A DNA stretch of 14,963 nucleotides from Propionicimonas sp035433085 (GTDB lineage Bacteria; Actinomycetota; Actinomycetes; Propionibacteriales; Propionibacteriaceae), in NCBI GenBank assembly GCA_035433085.1, contig DAORUI010000073.1, forward strand, positions 1 to 14,963, in the 5' to 3' direction. The notes under the pieces are model-generated. The model was given only the letters and a program-made list of their open reading frames with translations, had not been told where the DNA came from and did not search any database. Positions 1 to 7,235 of this stretch are shown in pieces (position 1 is the stretch's first letter; each line of letters begins with the position of its first letter). The translations under genes and the position numbers were made by a program.

Positions 1-416
1 GCGTCGTGCATCCGCGAGCGGCGCAGGTCGAGGTAGCGGTACTTCAGCCGGGCATCCTCGTTGACGTTCACCCGCTCGTCGAGCTGGAAGGGCAGCGGTG
101 CGGACGGGTTGAGCACCTCAAGCCCGGACGCGGCGACCTCGATCTGGCCAGTGGCCAGCGCTGGGTTGATCGTGTCGGCCGAACGGGCCTCGACCACGCC
201 GGTCACCGTGATGCAGTACTCGTTGCGCAGCGCGTGGGCGCCGCTGGATTCCAGGATGTCGTCGCGGACGACCACCTGGACGATCCCGCTGGCGTCGCGG
301 AGATCGATGAATGCCACTCCCCCGAGGTCACGACGCTTGGCCACCCAGCCCGCCAGGGTTACCGGGGTGCCGACGTGCTCGATGCCGAGCGAGCCGGCCT
401 GATGACTGCGAATCAC
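1..416 (-). CDS. aspS: Aspartate--tRNA ligase, N-terminal part (cut by window edge)
   Basis: Class II aspartyl-tRNA synthetase, which charges tRNA-Asp in the cytoplasm. Only about the first 138 residues are present; the gene continues past position 1. The visible part is the N-terminal OB-fold anticodon-binding domain: LAGWVAKRRDLGGVAFIDLR at residues 21-40, then DASGIVQVVVR. It is followed by the hinge leading into the catalytic domain, with LKYRYLDLRRSRM near residues 124-136, a strong AspRS signature. The start is a GTG at 416-414 that overlaps the hisS stop codon by four bases (GTGA, 413-416), so translation is probably coupled to hisS. The N-terminus MIRSHQAGSL fits the usual family start. 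Catalytic motifs 2 and 3 lie outside the window, so completeness cannot be judged. Confidence 0.95.
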   Translation of the reverse strand, partial: MIRSHQAGSLGIEHVGTPVTLAGWVAKRRDLGGVAFIDLRDASGIVQVVVRDDILESSGAHALRNEYCITVTGVVEARSADTINPALATGQIEVAASGLEVLNPSAPLPFQLDERVNVNEDARLKYRYLDLRRSRMHD

Positions 417-1771
417 GAGTTCTTCCTTTCCGGGCCCGTCACGGGCGAGGGAGAGCTTACGACGGACGGCCGCAGGTCCGCCTCGGGCGGCACCCAGCCG
501 TCCGGGTCGGCCGGGGTCTGTTCGCCGGTGCGAATGTCCTTCACCTCGCCGGTGGAGAACCAGACGAAGGGGATGCCTCGACGGTCGGCGTAGCGGATCT
601 GCTTGCCGAACTTGTCGGCCTTGGGCGCCACCTCGGTGGCGATGCCCCTGGCCCGCAATCGCGTCGCGGTGGCCATCGCCGCGAATCGGGACTCCTCGTC
701 GTCCACGGCCACCAGCACGCAGGTGGGCACCGGCCGGGACGAGGTGAGCACGCCCTTGCCGACCAGCGGGACCAGGATCCGGCTGACCCCGATGCTCAGG
801 CCCACCCCGGGGTAGGACGTGCGTCCGTCGCTGGCCAGGGAGTCGTAGCGGCCGCCCGAGGAGATCGAGCCCATGGATTCGTAACCGGCCATGGTGGTCT
901 CGTAGACCGTGCCGGTGTAGTAGTCGAGCCCGCGGGCGATCTTCAGGTCGGCGACCAGGCGTCCGGGGACCAGCGCGTTGGCTGCCGTGACCACGCCGGC
1001 AAGCAGGTCCAGGCCCGCGCTGAGCAGTGGGTGTTCGACGCCGAGGGCGGTCACCTGGTCGACGAAGGACGCGTCCGCGCTGCGGATGCCAGCCAGCGCC
1101 AGGCAGGCGTCGGCTGCGGTGCGGCTCAGCCCGACTTCGTCGACCAGCAGTGCGCGGACGGCGTCCGGGCCGATCTTGTCGAGCTTGTCGACGCGCTGCA
1201 GCACGCCCATGTGGTCTTCGACGCCCAGACCACGGTAGAAGCCCTCGCTGAGCTGGCGGTTGTTGACACTCATCGTGGCCGGCGGCACGCCGTAATCGAC
1301 GTGCAGCCGCTCCAGCGCCTCCAGGGTGACCAGGGGCAGTTCGACATCGTGGTGCTGGGCGAGCACCTCGGAGCCGACGATGTCGATGTCAGCCTGGGTG
1401 AACTCGCGGTAGCGCCCCTCCTGCGGACGCTCGCCGCGCCACGCCTTCTGGATCTGGTAGCGCCGGAACGGGAACTGCAGGTGGCCGGAGTTCTCCAGCA
1501 CGTAGCGGGCGAACGGCACGGTCAGGTCGAAGTGCAGGCCGAGTTCGTCGGCGGCATCGGCGGCGGCGTGCAGGCGCCGGACGACGAAGACCTCCTTGTC
1601 GATCTCGCCCTTGCGGGTGAGTTGGTCCATCGGCTCCACCGCGCGGGTCTCGATCGAGCCGAAGCCGTGCAGCTCGAAGGTGTGCGCCAGCGAAGCCAGG
1701 ACGCGCTGTTCGACGATCCGTCCGGACGGCGTGAACTCGGGGAATCCGGACAGTGCTCTGGGTCGGGCCAT
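413..1771 (-). CDS. hisS: Histidine--tRNA ligase
   Basis: Class II histidyl-tRNA synthetase of 452 residues, the usual size of the longer actinobacterial HisRS. The N-terminus (SGFPEFTPSGRIVEQRVL, from residue 8) leads into the catalytic core. FDLTVPFARY (81-90) is the ATP/histidine-site segment, and motif 2 spans about 103-125 (RRYQIQKAWRGERPQEGRYR). The HisA segment RGLDYYTGTVYE (280-291) is the histidine-specific signature, and motif 3 is GVGLSIGVSR (322-331). The C-terminal anticodon-binding domain starts near 347 (VPTCVLVAV). The ATG at 1771-1769 overlaps the stop of the upstream hydrolase gene by one base (TGATG), and the TGA overlaps the aspS start by four. The order hydrolase-hisS-aspS is common in actinobacteria. 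Confidence 0.97.
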   Translation of the reverse strand: MARPRALSGFPEFTPSGRIVEQRVLASLAHTFELHGFGSIETRAVEPMDQLTRKGEIDKEVFVVRRLHAAADAADELGLHFDLTVPFARYVLENSGHLQFPFRRYQIQKAWRGERPQEGRYREFTQADIDIVGSEVLAQHHDVELPLVTLEALERLHVDYGVPPATMSVNNRQLSEGFYRGLGVEDHMGVLQRVDKLDKIGPDAVRALLVDEVGLSRTAADACLALAGIRSADASFVDQVTALGVEHPLLSAGLDLLAGVVTAANALVPGRLVADLKIARGLDYYTGTVYETTMAGYESMGSISSGGRYDSLASDGRTSYPGVGLSIGVSRILVPLVGKGVLTSSRPVPTCVLVAVDDEESRFAAMATATRLRARGIATEVAPKADKFGKQIRYADRRGIPFVWFSTGEVKDIRTGEQTPADPDGWVPPEADLRPSVVSSPSPVTGPERKNS

Positions 1772-2457
1772 CAGTTCCTCAGAAAGGCGGGTTGTAGATA
1801 GGGGTTCTGGGCGCGCTCGGTCGCCATGGTGGTCTGCGTACCGTGACCGGGCAGCAAGGCGGTGTCGTCCGGCAGCGCCAGCACGACGTCCTGAAGAGTG
1901 CGCACCATGGTGGCCTGGTCGCCGCCGGGCAGGTCGGTGCGTCCGACCGAGCCGGCGAACACCACGTCGCCGCTGAAGACGACGCGGCCGATCTGCGGGT
2001 GACCGGGATAGTCCAGGCCGAGCAGCACCGATCCGGCCGTGTGGCCGGGAGCGTGGGCGACACTGAACTCCAGCCCGGCGAGAGACAGTGAGGCCACCGC
2101 CAGTGATTCCACCATCGCCGGTTCAGCGAGCGGGCCACCGAGCAACTGGCGCACCATCGCCGCGCTGTCCGCACTCAGTCCGGCAGCCGGGTCGCTGAGC
2201 AGGTGCCGGTCGACCGGATGTATCCAGACCGGCACCCCATGGGCGTCCGCAACCTGGGCGGCACTGGCCACGTGGTCGAAGTGCCCGTGGGTGGCGATCA
2301 CACCGACCGGGGTCAGTCCGTGTTCGCCGAGTAGTTCGCCAACCAGGGGCGCGGCGTCCTGACCAGGGTCGATGACGACGCAGTCGGTGGCGCCGGCGGC
2401 CGCCACGACGTAGCAGTTCGCCTGCCACAGACCGCTGGCGAAGGAGGCTAGGAACAC
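1771..2457 (-). CDS. Metallo-beta-lactamase-fold hydrolase, glyoxalase II-like
   Basis: Soluble MBL-fold hydrolase of 228 residues from the start chosen here. Numbering from the longer GTG at 2466, the zinc-binding set is intact: THGHFDH (59-65), the APGHTAG histidine (142), FSGDVVFAGSVGRTDLPGG (164-182) with Asp167, and LLPGHG with His208. This pattern matches hydroxyacylglutathione-hydrolase-like proteins; the substrate is unknown and the actinobacterial thiol would probably be mycothiol rather than glutathione (inference). Two GTG starts are possible, at 2466 and 2457. I prefer 2457: family members as I recall them begin about 13 residues before the NCY motif, and a TAGGGT hexamer (2470-2465) lies exactly 7 bases upstream, as for two other genes here. 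An AGGG also sits 8 bases ahead. First gene of the unit with hisS and aspS. Confidence 0.9.
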   Translation of the reverse strand: MFLASFASGLWQANCYVVAAAGATDCVVIDPGQDAAPLVGELLGEHGLTPVGVIATHGHFDHVASAAQVADAHGVPVWIHPVDRHLLSDPAAGLSADSAAMVRQLLGGPLAEPAMVESLAVASLSLAGLEFSVAHAPGHTAGSVLLGLDYPGHPQIGRVVFSGDVVFAGSVGRTDLPGGDQATMVRTLQDVVLALPDDTALLPGHGTQTTMATERAQNPYLQPAFLRN

Positions 2458-2470
2458 GATCGACACCCTA
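2458..2470 (-). promoter_or_regulatory. Candidate leaderless -10 for the MBL hydrolase
   Basis: On the minus strand TAGGGT (2470-2465) fits the actinobacterial -10 pattern TANNNT and is followed by seven bases and then the GTG at 2457. That spacing would place transcription initiation at or beside the start codon. No convincing -35 is seen. If real, it rules out the GTG at 2466 as the start. The hexamer alone is weak evidence. Confidence 0.4.
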
Positions 2471-2494
2471 TCGAACGACCGCTGACCGGGGCCG

Positions 2495-2532
2495 TTGCCA
2501 CAAACCGCGCCGGATCGGGCAAGATAACCCCC
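2495..2532 (+). promoter_or_regulatory. Candidate leaderless promoter of the DUF349 gene
   Basis: TTGCCA (2495-2500) could be a -35 and CAAGAT (2520-2525) a -10 in the NANNNT style, with a long 19-base spacer. Seven bases separate the -10 from the ATG at 2533. No Shine-Dalgarno sequence is visible: the bases directly before the ATG are a run of C. Together these suggest a leaderless mRNA, but the -10 is imperfect. The 66-75 bp between the divergent starts hold promoters for both genes. Confidence 0.4.
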
Positions 2533-3777
2533 ATGAACTCCTCCTCAGGTCCGGCGGACTTCGGTCGCGTCGACGCCGACGGCACGGTTTACGTGCTCAC
2601 GGCGGACGGCGAGCGAGCCGTTGGTCAGATTCCCGATGTCGAGGCCGCTGAGGCGCTCGCCTTCTACACCCGCCGCTATGAGGCCCTCGAAGTCGAGGTC
2701 GGGCTGCTGGAGACACGGATCAAAGGCGGCGCACTTTCGCCGGAGGAGGCCCGGCAATCCATCAACACCGTTCGCCAGACGGTGGGATCGGCGAACGCGG
2801 TAGGCGACCTGGCGTCGCTGCTGACCCGGTTGGAGAACCTGCAGCCGCTGCTGGCCGAGCAGGCCGAGGTCCGCAAGGCCGAGCGCTCCAAGCAACTGGA
2901 GGCCACCCGGGAGACCAAGGAGAAGATGGTCACCGAGGCCGAGGCCCTCGCGCTCGGCACCGACTGGCGCGGCGGCGTGAATCGCTTCCGCACTCTCCTT
3001 GAGGAATGGAAGGCCCTCCCGCGGATCGACCGGGCCAGCGACGACGCGCTGTGGCACCGCTTCTCGGCCGCACGCACGACGTACACGCGGCGCCGCAAGT
3101 CGCAGTTCGCCGAGCAGGCCGCCAAGCGGGATTCGGCCAAGAGCGCCAAGGAACAGATAATCGCTGAGGCTCGCGACCTCGCCAACTCCACCGACTGGGG
3201 TCCCACCGCGGGCGCGTTCCGAGACCTGATGACCCGATGGAAGGCCGCCGGCGTGGCCCCGCGCGAGGTGGACGACCAGCTCTGGGCCGAGTTCCGCGGT
3301 ATCCAGGACGGTTTCTTCGGAGCTCGGACGGCGGTGCTGTCGGAGCAGGACGCAGAGTTCAAGACCAATCTGGACGCGAAGCTCGCCCTGCTGGACGAAA
3401 CTGAAGCCGCTCTGCTGCCGGTCACCGATCTGGCCACCGCCCGCTCGGGGTTCCGTACCTTCCTGGAGAAGTACAACGCGTACGGTCGCGTGCCGCGGGA
3501 GCAGATGCGCACCCTGGATGCCCGGCTCAAGGCGTTGGAGACCGCAGTGCGTTCAGCCGAGGAGGACGAGTGGCGGCGCACCGACCCCCAGGCGCGCGCC
3601 CGCGCCGAGGAGACCGTCGGCATGCTGAGCGCTGAGATCGACAAACTCACCGAGAAGGTATCGAAAGCCACCGCTCGAGGTGACGCCACCGCAGCCAAGA
3701 AGGCCCAGGAGTCGATCGACACCTACACGGTCTGGCTCGACCAGGCCAAGGCCACGCTCGCCGACTTCAACCGCTGA
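2533..3777 (+). CDS. DUF349 domain-containing protein
   Basis: Cytoplasmic, highly charged helical protein of 414 residues with three DUF349-type repeats, at about 144-188 (DWRGGVNRFRTLLEEWKALP), 221-265 (DWGPTAGAFRDLMTRWKAAG) and 299-341 (DLATARSGFRTFLEKYNAYG). Each has the D-W/L...F..L...W/Y spacing of the family. Coiled-coil-like helices lie between them (about 100-140, 190-220) and at the C-terminus (about 355-412). The N-terminal 35 residues (GRVDADGTVYVLTADGERAVG) look like the small beta region typical of actinobacterial members. The biochemical function of this family is not established; I assign none. It is the only complete plus-strand gene here, divergent from the hydrolase and convergent with rel. 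In mycobacteria a peptidyl-prolyl isomerase gene holds this slot. Confidence 0.9.
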   Translation: MNSSSGPADFGRVDADGTVYVLTADGERAVGQIPDVEAAEALAFYTRRYEALEVEVGLLETRIKGGALSPEEARQSINTVRQTVGSANAVGDLASLLTRLENLQPLLAEQAEVRKAERSKQLEATRETKEKMVTEAEALALGTDWRGGVNRFRTLLEEWKALPRIDRASDDALWHRFSAARTTYTRRRKSQFAEQAAKRDSAKSAKEQIIAEARDLANSTDWGPTAGAFRDLMTRWKAAGVAPREVDDQLWAEFRGIQDGFFGARTAVLSEQDAEFKTNLDAKLALLDETEAALLPVTDLATARSGFRTFLEKYNAYGRVPREQMRTLDARLKALETAVRSAEEDEWRRTDPQARARAEETVGMLSAEIDKLTEKVSKATARGDATAAKKAQESIDTYTVWLDQAKATLADFNR

Positions 3778-3856
3778 TTCGCCGGCTGAGCTTGACGAAG
3801 CCCTGACCGACCCTCTCGGAAGTGGTCGAGCTGGCAGGGTGCCGGCGCAACGCTGG

Positions 3857-3897
3857 CTGAGCTTGACGAAGCTCCAGCGACCCTTCGTCAGGCTCAG
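3857..3897. terminator. Long hairpin in convergent intergenic region
   Basis: Bases 3857-3871 pair with 3883-3897 over 15 base pairs with a single G-U wobble, around an 11-base loop. It lies between the ends of two convergent genes, where bidirectional termination is expected. No T-tract follows on either strand, so it is not a canonical intrinsic terminator; it could equally stabilise 3' ends or act with Rho. Confidence 0.4.
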
Positions 3898-3960
3898 GGA
3901 TCGTCAAGCTCAGGGATCGTCAAGCTCAGGGATCGTCAAGCTCAGGGATCGTCAAGCTCA
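3885..3960. repeat. 16-bp tandem repeat, about 4.75 copies
   Basis: The unit TCGTCAAGCTCAGGGA is repeated head to tail: 3885-3900 (one mismatch, G for A at position 7), 3901-3916, 3917-3932 and 3933-3948 (identical), and a partial 12-base copy at 3949-3960. It looks like local slippage expansion of one arm of the flanking REP-like motif. There are no spacers between units, so it is not a CRISPR array. Confidence 0.95.
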
Positions 3961-4022
3961 CCTGGATCGACCAATCGGCTGGTCGAGCCTGTCGAGACCA
4001 CGCTCGGTCGGTGGATCGAGGC

Positions 4023-6320
4023 TCAGTTCTTCAGGCGGAACACGTCGTAGACGCCGGGGACCTTGCGGACCGCTTCGATCAGGTGCTCCAGATGAGTGGG
4101 GTCGGTCGTCTCGAAAGTGAAGCGGAATTTGAAGATGTGGTCCTTGGTGGTGTTCAGCGTCGCCGACTGGATCGAGATGTGGTGCTCTCCCATGATCCTG
4201 GTCACCTCGGAGAGGATGCCGGTGCGGTCCAGACCCTCCACATGCATGGCCACCAAGAATGAACTGGTCGCGGTCGGAGCCCACGCGACCTCGACGAGTC
4301 GGTCCGACTGGTGACGCAACGACTCTGAGTTCGTACAGTCGACCCGGTGCACGGAGACCCCGTTCTCACGCGTCACGAAGCCGAGGATCTCGTCACCGGG
4401 CACCGGACGGCAGCAACGGGCCAGCTTCACCCAGACGTTCGGCGAGCCCTGCACCACGACTCCGGCCTCGTCGCTGGAGGACCGCGTCCGCCGTGGGCGG
4501 CTGATCACCGACTGATCCTCGTCGCGCAACTCGGCGACAGCCTCCGCACCACCCTCGGACGCGATCAGTCGCTGGACCACGGCCTGAGCGCCGATCGAAC
4601 CCTCACCGAGAGCCGCGTAGAGAGCATCCGTATCGGCGATACGGAAATGCCCGACCAGGCCGCTCATGTGTTCCGGCGTCAACAGTCGCTGCAGTGGCAG
4701 CCCGGAGCGGCGCAGTTGGCGGGTGAGCAACTCCTTGCCGTGTTCGATCGACTCCTCACGACGCTCCCGCATGAAGTGCTGGCGGATCTTCCCGCGAGCG
4801 CGCGGGCTCTTCACAAACCCGAGCCAGTCGCGGCTGGGCCCGGCATTGGCTGCCTTCGACGTGAGCACTTCGACGACGTCGCCGGACGCCAACGCCGACT
4901 CCAGCGATACCAGGCGTCCGTTCACGCGGGCACCGATCGTCCGATGGCCCACCTCGGTATGCACCGCGTAGGCGAAGTCGACCGGGGTTGCGCCCTGCGG
5001 CAGGTTGATCACGTCACCCTTCGGGGTGAACACGAACACCTCATCGGTGGCGATCTCGAAACGCAGGGTGTCGAGGAACTCGCCGGGATCCTCGGTCTCG
5101 CGCTGCCACTGGCTGATCTGCTGCACCCAGTTCAGTTCGGTGCCGTCGGCCTTTCCTTCCTTGTACTTCCAGTGCGCGGCGACGCCGTACTCCGCCTGCC
5201 GGTGCATGTCGTGCGTCCGGATCTGCAGCTCGACGGCCTTGCCCCCGGGGCCGAGCACCGTGGTGTGCAGCGACTGGTAGAGGTTGAACTTGGGCATCGC
5301 GATGAAATCCTTGAACCGCCCCGGAATCGGGTTCCACCGGGCGTGCAGGGTTCCGAGTGCGGCGTAACAGTCGCGCTGGGTGTCTACCAGGATGCGCAGG
5401 CCGACCAGGTCGTAGATGTCGGCGAAGTCGCGTCCGCGCACCACCATCTTCTGGTAGATCGAGTAGTAGTGCTTGGGACGGCCGTAGACGGTCGCTTTGA
5501 TGCCTGCTTCGGAGAGATCGGCCCGAACCTGTTCGGTGACCGTGCGCAGGTAGTCCTCACGCAGCGGGGCCCGCGCCGCGACGAGCTTGACGATCTCGTC
5601 ATAGACCTTCGGCTGCAGAGTGGCGAAGGACAGGTCCTCCAACTCCCACTTGATCGCGTTCATGCCCAGCCGGTGCGCCAACGGGGCGAAGATCTCCAGG
5701 GTGTCGCGGGCGATGGCCATTTGCTTGTCCTGGCGCAGGTACCCGATAGTGCGCATGTTGTGCAGCCGGTCGGCCAGCTTGATCACCAGGACGCGGATGT
5801 CCTTGCTCATCGCGAGCACCATCTTGCGGATGGTCTCGGCCTTTGCTGATTCGCCGTAGGCGATCTTGTCCAGCTTGGTGACGCCGTCTACCATCGCGGC
5901 GATCTCCTGGCCGAAGTCGGCAGTCAGCTGGGCGACCGTGTAGGAGGTGTCCTCCACGGTGTCGTGCAGGAGCGCGGCGCACAGGGTGGCGTCGTTCATG
6001 CCCAGCTCGGCCAGGATCGTGGCGACAGCGAGCGGGTGGGTGATGTAGGCGTCACCGCTCTTGCGAAGCTGACCCGTGTGGTAGTGCTCAGCCGTGCGGT
6101 AAGCGCGCTCGATCAGAGCGACGTCGGCCTTGGGACGGTGGGTGCTGACGATCCGGATCAGCGGATCCAGCACCGGTGCCGGCTGGTTGCGCTGCGCACC
6201 GATCCGCGCCAGCACCTGGCGCATCCGCATCCGTGGCTGGTCGGTGGCTGCCACCCGCGTCCGCGGTTCGCCCGGCAACCCATCGCCTTCGCCGTACGGC
6301 CCGTGGATCGGTTGGGTCAC
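4023..6320 (-). CDS. rel: Bifunctional (p)ppGpp synthetase/hydrolase, Rel family
   Basis: Stringent-response enzyme of 765 residues that makes and degrades (p)ppGpp in the cytoplasm, in association with ribosomes. The hydrolase HD domain holds ITHP (93-96), LLHDTVEDT (118-125) and ADRLHNMRT (183-191). The synthetase domain holds YGRPKHYYSIYQKM (279-292), RFKDFIAMPKFNLYQSLHTT (335-354) and VELQIRT (363-369). The RFKD tetrad (335-338) is the RXKD form typical of bifunctional Rel rather than synthetase-only RelA. A TGS domain follows (about 427-488), then the helical region, a Cys-rich segment (ARCCRPVPGDEI, 635-646, and Cys662) and a C-terminal ACT domain (about 687-765). Start is GTG with GGAGG four bases upstream. 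The 30-base gap to the upstream channel gene suggests co-transcription. Confidence 0.97.
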   Translation of the reverse strand: MTQPIHGPYGEGDGLPGEPRTRVAATDQPRMRMRQVLARIGAQRNQPAPVLDPLIRIVSTHRPKADVALIERAYRTAEHYHTGQLRKSGDAYITHPLAVATILAELGMNDATLCAALLHDTVEDTSYTVAQLTADFGQEIAAMVDGVTKLDKIAYGESAKAETIRKMVLAMSKDIRVLVIKLADRLHNMRTIGYLRQDKQMAIARDTLEIFAPLAHRLGMNAIKWELEDLSFATLQPKVYDEIVKLVAARAPLREDYLRTVTEQVRADLSEAGIKATVYGRPKHYYSIYQKMVVRGRDFADIYDLVGLRILVDTQRDCYAALGTLHARWNPIPGRFKDFIAMPKFNLYQSLHTTVLGPGGKAVELQIRTHDMHRQAEYGVAAHWKYKEGKADGTELNWVQQISQWQRETEDPGEFLDTLRFEIATDEVFVFTPKGDVINLPQGATPVDFAYAVHTEVGHRTIGARVNGRLVSLESALASGDVVEVLTSKAANAGPSRDWLGFVKSPRARGKIRQHFMRERREESIEHGKELLTRQLRRSGLPLQRLLTPEHMSGLVGHFRIADTDALYAALGEGSIGAQAVVQRLIASEGGAEAVAELRDEDQSVISRPRRTRSSSDEAGVVVQGSPNVWVKLARCCRPVPGDEILGFVTRENGVSVHRVDCTNSESLRHQSDRLVEVAWAPTATSSFLVAMHVEGLDRTGILSEVTRIMGEHHISIQSATLNTTKDHIFKFRFTFETTDPTHLEHLIEAVRKVPGVYDVFRLKN

Positions 6321-6332
6321 GCCACCTCCGAG

Positions 6333-6345
6333 CTCAACTGTTGAG
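6333..6345. promoter_or_regulatory. 13-bp perfect palindrome ahead of rel
   Basis: CTCAACTGTTGAG is a perfect inverted repeat (six-base arms around one T) in the 30-base gap between the channel gene stop (6351) and the rel start (6320). It sits about 7 bases from the rel ribosome-binding GGAGG on the minus strand. It could be a small protein-binding site or a chance palindrome; the one-base centre makes a stable RNA hairpin unlikely. Confidence 0.35.
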
Positions 6346-6350
6346 AAGGC

Positions 6351-7235
6351 TCACTCTACCCGTGGCGCCCGGGTCGTGCCCGGCGCCCTGCGTACCACGA
6401 TCACCTCGTCGCCGGTGCGCAGCTGGTCGGCGGTGGCCTCGTAGTAGCGGCGCAGCGTGCGGTTGCGCACCACCCCAAGCACCTTCTCACCNNNNNNNNN
6501 NNNNNNNNNNNNNNNNNNNNNNNNNNNNNNNNNNNNNNNNNNNNNNNNNNNNNNNNNNNNNNNNNNNNNNNNNNNNNNNNNNNNNNNNNNNGTGATGATG
6601 ATCTCGCGGGCCTTCGGCAGTTCGGCGCGATGCAGCAGTTCGCGGGAGGTCGCGTCCCCTTCGAAGGCCGCCAGGCCGTGTCGGTTGGCGGCCGCGACGG
6701 CCTGTGGGTCGGTATCGATCACCAGGGTGCGTTCCACCGGCACCTCGGCGCGCAGCAGGGTCGCGGCGGCGCTCTGGCCGGTGGTGCCGTAGCCGATGAT
6801 GACGGTGTGATTGCGCATGGTCTTCCTCCAGCGGGAGTCCTGCAGTGCCCGGCGGCCCTCGTTGGCCAGCACTTCGACGGTGGTCCCGACCAGGAGCACC
6901 AGGAACGCGATGCGGATCGGGGTTACCACCAAGGTGTTGATTATCCTGGCATGGACGCCGACCGGGGTGATGTCACCGTAGCCGGTTGTGGTCATGGTCA
7001 CGGTGGCGTAGTACAGGGCGTCCACGAACGAGACGCCGTCGTGCGAAACGTTGTCCGAATACGCGTCCCGGTCGACGTAGACGATCAGCGTGAGCAGGAG
7101 GAGCAGCCCGACACCGATCAACACCCTCAATAGCAGCTCTCTCGCCGCCGAACTGCTACGCGCCGGCAGGTGCACCTGGGCGCGTCCCGTCCAGGGCTGC
7201 CGACTGCGGCCGAGCCTTGGCCGGATGCCTTCCAT
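6351..7235 (-). CDS. Two-TM potassium channel with cytoplasmic RCK (TrkA-N) domain, interrupted by assembly gap
   Basis: Membrane K+ channel subunit of the Kch/MthK type. A first membrane helix spans about 35-54 (LLLRVLIGVGLLLLLTLIVY). The pore loop has the selectivity filter TTTGYGD (82-88), and a second helix lies at about 96-122. An RCK domain starts at 143 (HTVIIGYGTTGQS) with nucleotide-binding GYGxxG (148-153), VIDTD (172-176) and GDAT (193-196). The sequence is then lost in 100 Ns; the last 47 residues or so resume with VLGVVRNRTLRRYY. Frames on the two sides agree across exactly 100 Ns, but related proteins as I recall them have some 80-100 residues there, so the true gap is probably larger. 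The ATG at 7235 overlaps the apt stop by one base; a GTG at 7175 (VHLPARSS) resembles the usual family start and may be the real one. Confidence 0.85.
   Translation of the reverse strand: MEGIRPRLGRSRQPWTGRAQVHLPARSSSAARELLLRVLIGVGLLLLLTLIVYVDRDAYSDNVSHDGVSFVDALYYATVTMTTTGYGDITPVGVHARIINTLVVTPIRIAFLVLLVGTTVEVLANEGRRALQDSRWRKTMRNHTVIIGYGTTGQSAAATLLRAEVPVERTLVIDTDPQAVAAANRHGLAAFEGDATSRELLHRAELPKAREIIIXXXXXXXXXXXXXXXXXXXXXXXXXXXXXXXXXXGEKVLGVVRNRTLRRYYEATADQLRTGDEVIVVRRAPGTTRAPRVE
6492..6591. other. Assembly gap of exactly 100 N
   Basis: Positions 6492-6591 are all N. A round 100 is the usual placeholder for a scaffold gap of unknown length. It falls inside the potassium channel gene, so that gene's protein length and the continuity of its reading frame are not known. 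Confidence 0.99.

Larger units (their letters stand above)
3786..4000. repeat. REP-like inverted motif cluster between DUF349 gene and rel
   Basis: Variants of one core, roughly GAGCYTGWCGA, recur in both orientations. CTGAGCTTGACGAAG is present exactly at 3786-3800 and 3857-3871. Its reverse complement, with one change, is at 3883-3897 and is followed by the tandem array. A related imperfect palindrome, TGGTCGAGCCTG then TCGAGACCA, occupies 3980-4000. A further decayed piece (TGGTCGAGCTGGCAGGG) lies near 3823-3839. Similar motifs are frequent in intergenic DNA of actinobacteria and other GC-rich bacteria. Copies at convergent gene ends often act as transcript stabilisers or terminators; that role here is inference. 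Confidence 0.7.

Noticed and set aside
311..1801. Long plus-strand open frame (496 codons) opposite hisS
   Set aside because: It is a GC-rich antisense shadow of a fully conserved hisS; its translation is low-complexity and resembles no family.
3885..3960. Possible CRISPR array
   Set aside because: Units are contiguous 16-mers with no unique spacers and no cas genes nearby.
3680..4120. Plus-strand open frame running through the tandem repeat
   Set aside because: It overlaps the ends of two real genes in other frames, and its repeats merely translate the 16-bp DNA array.
4347..5849. Long plus-strand open frame (500 codons) opposite rel
   Set aside because: Antisense shadow of rel, whose domains and motifs are complete on the minus strand.
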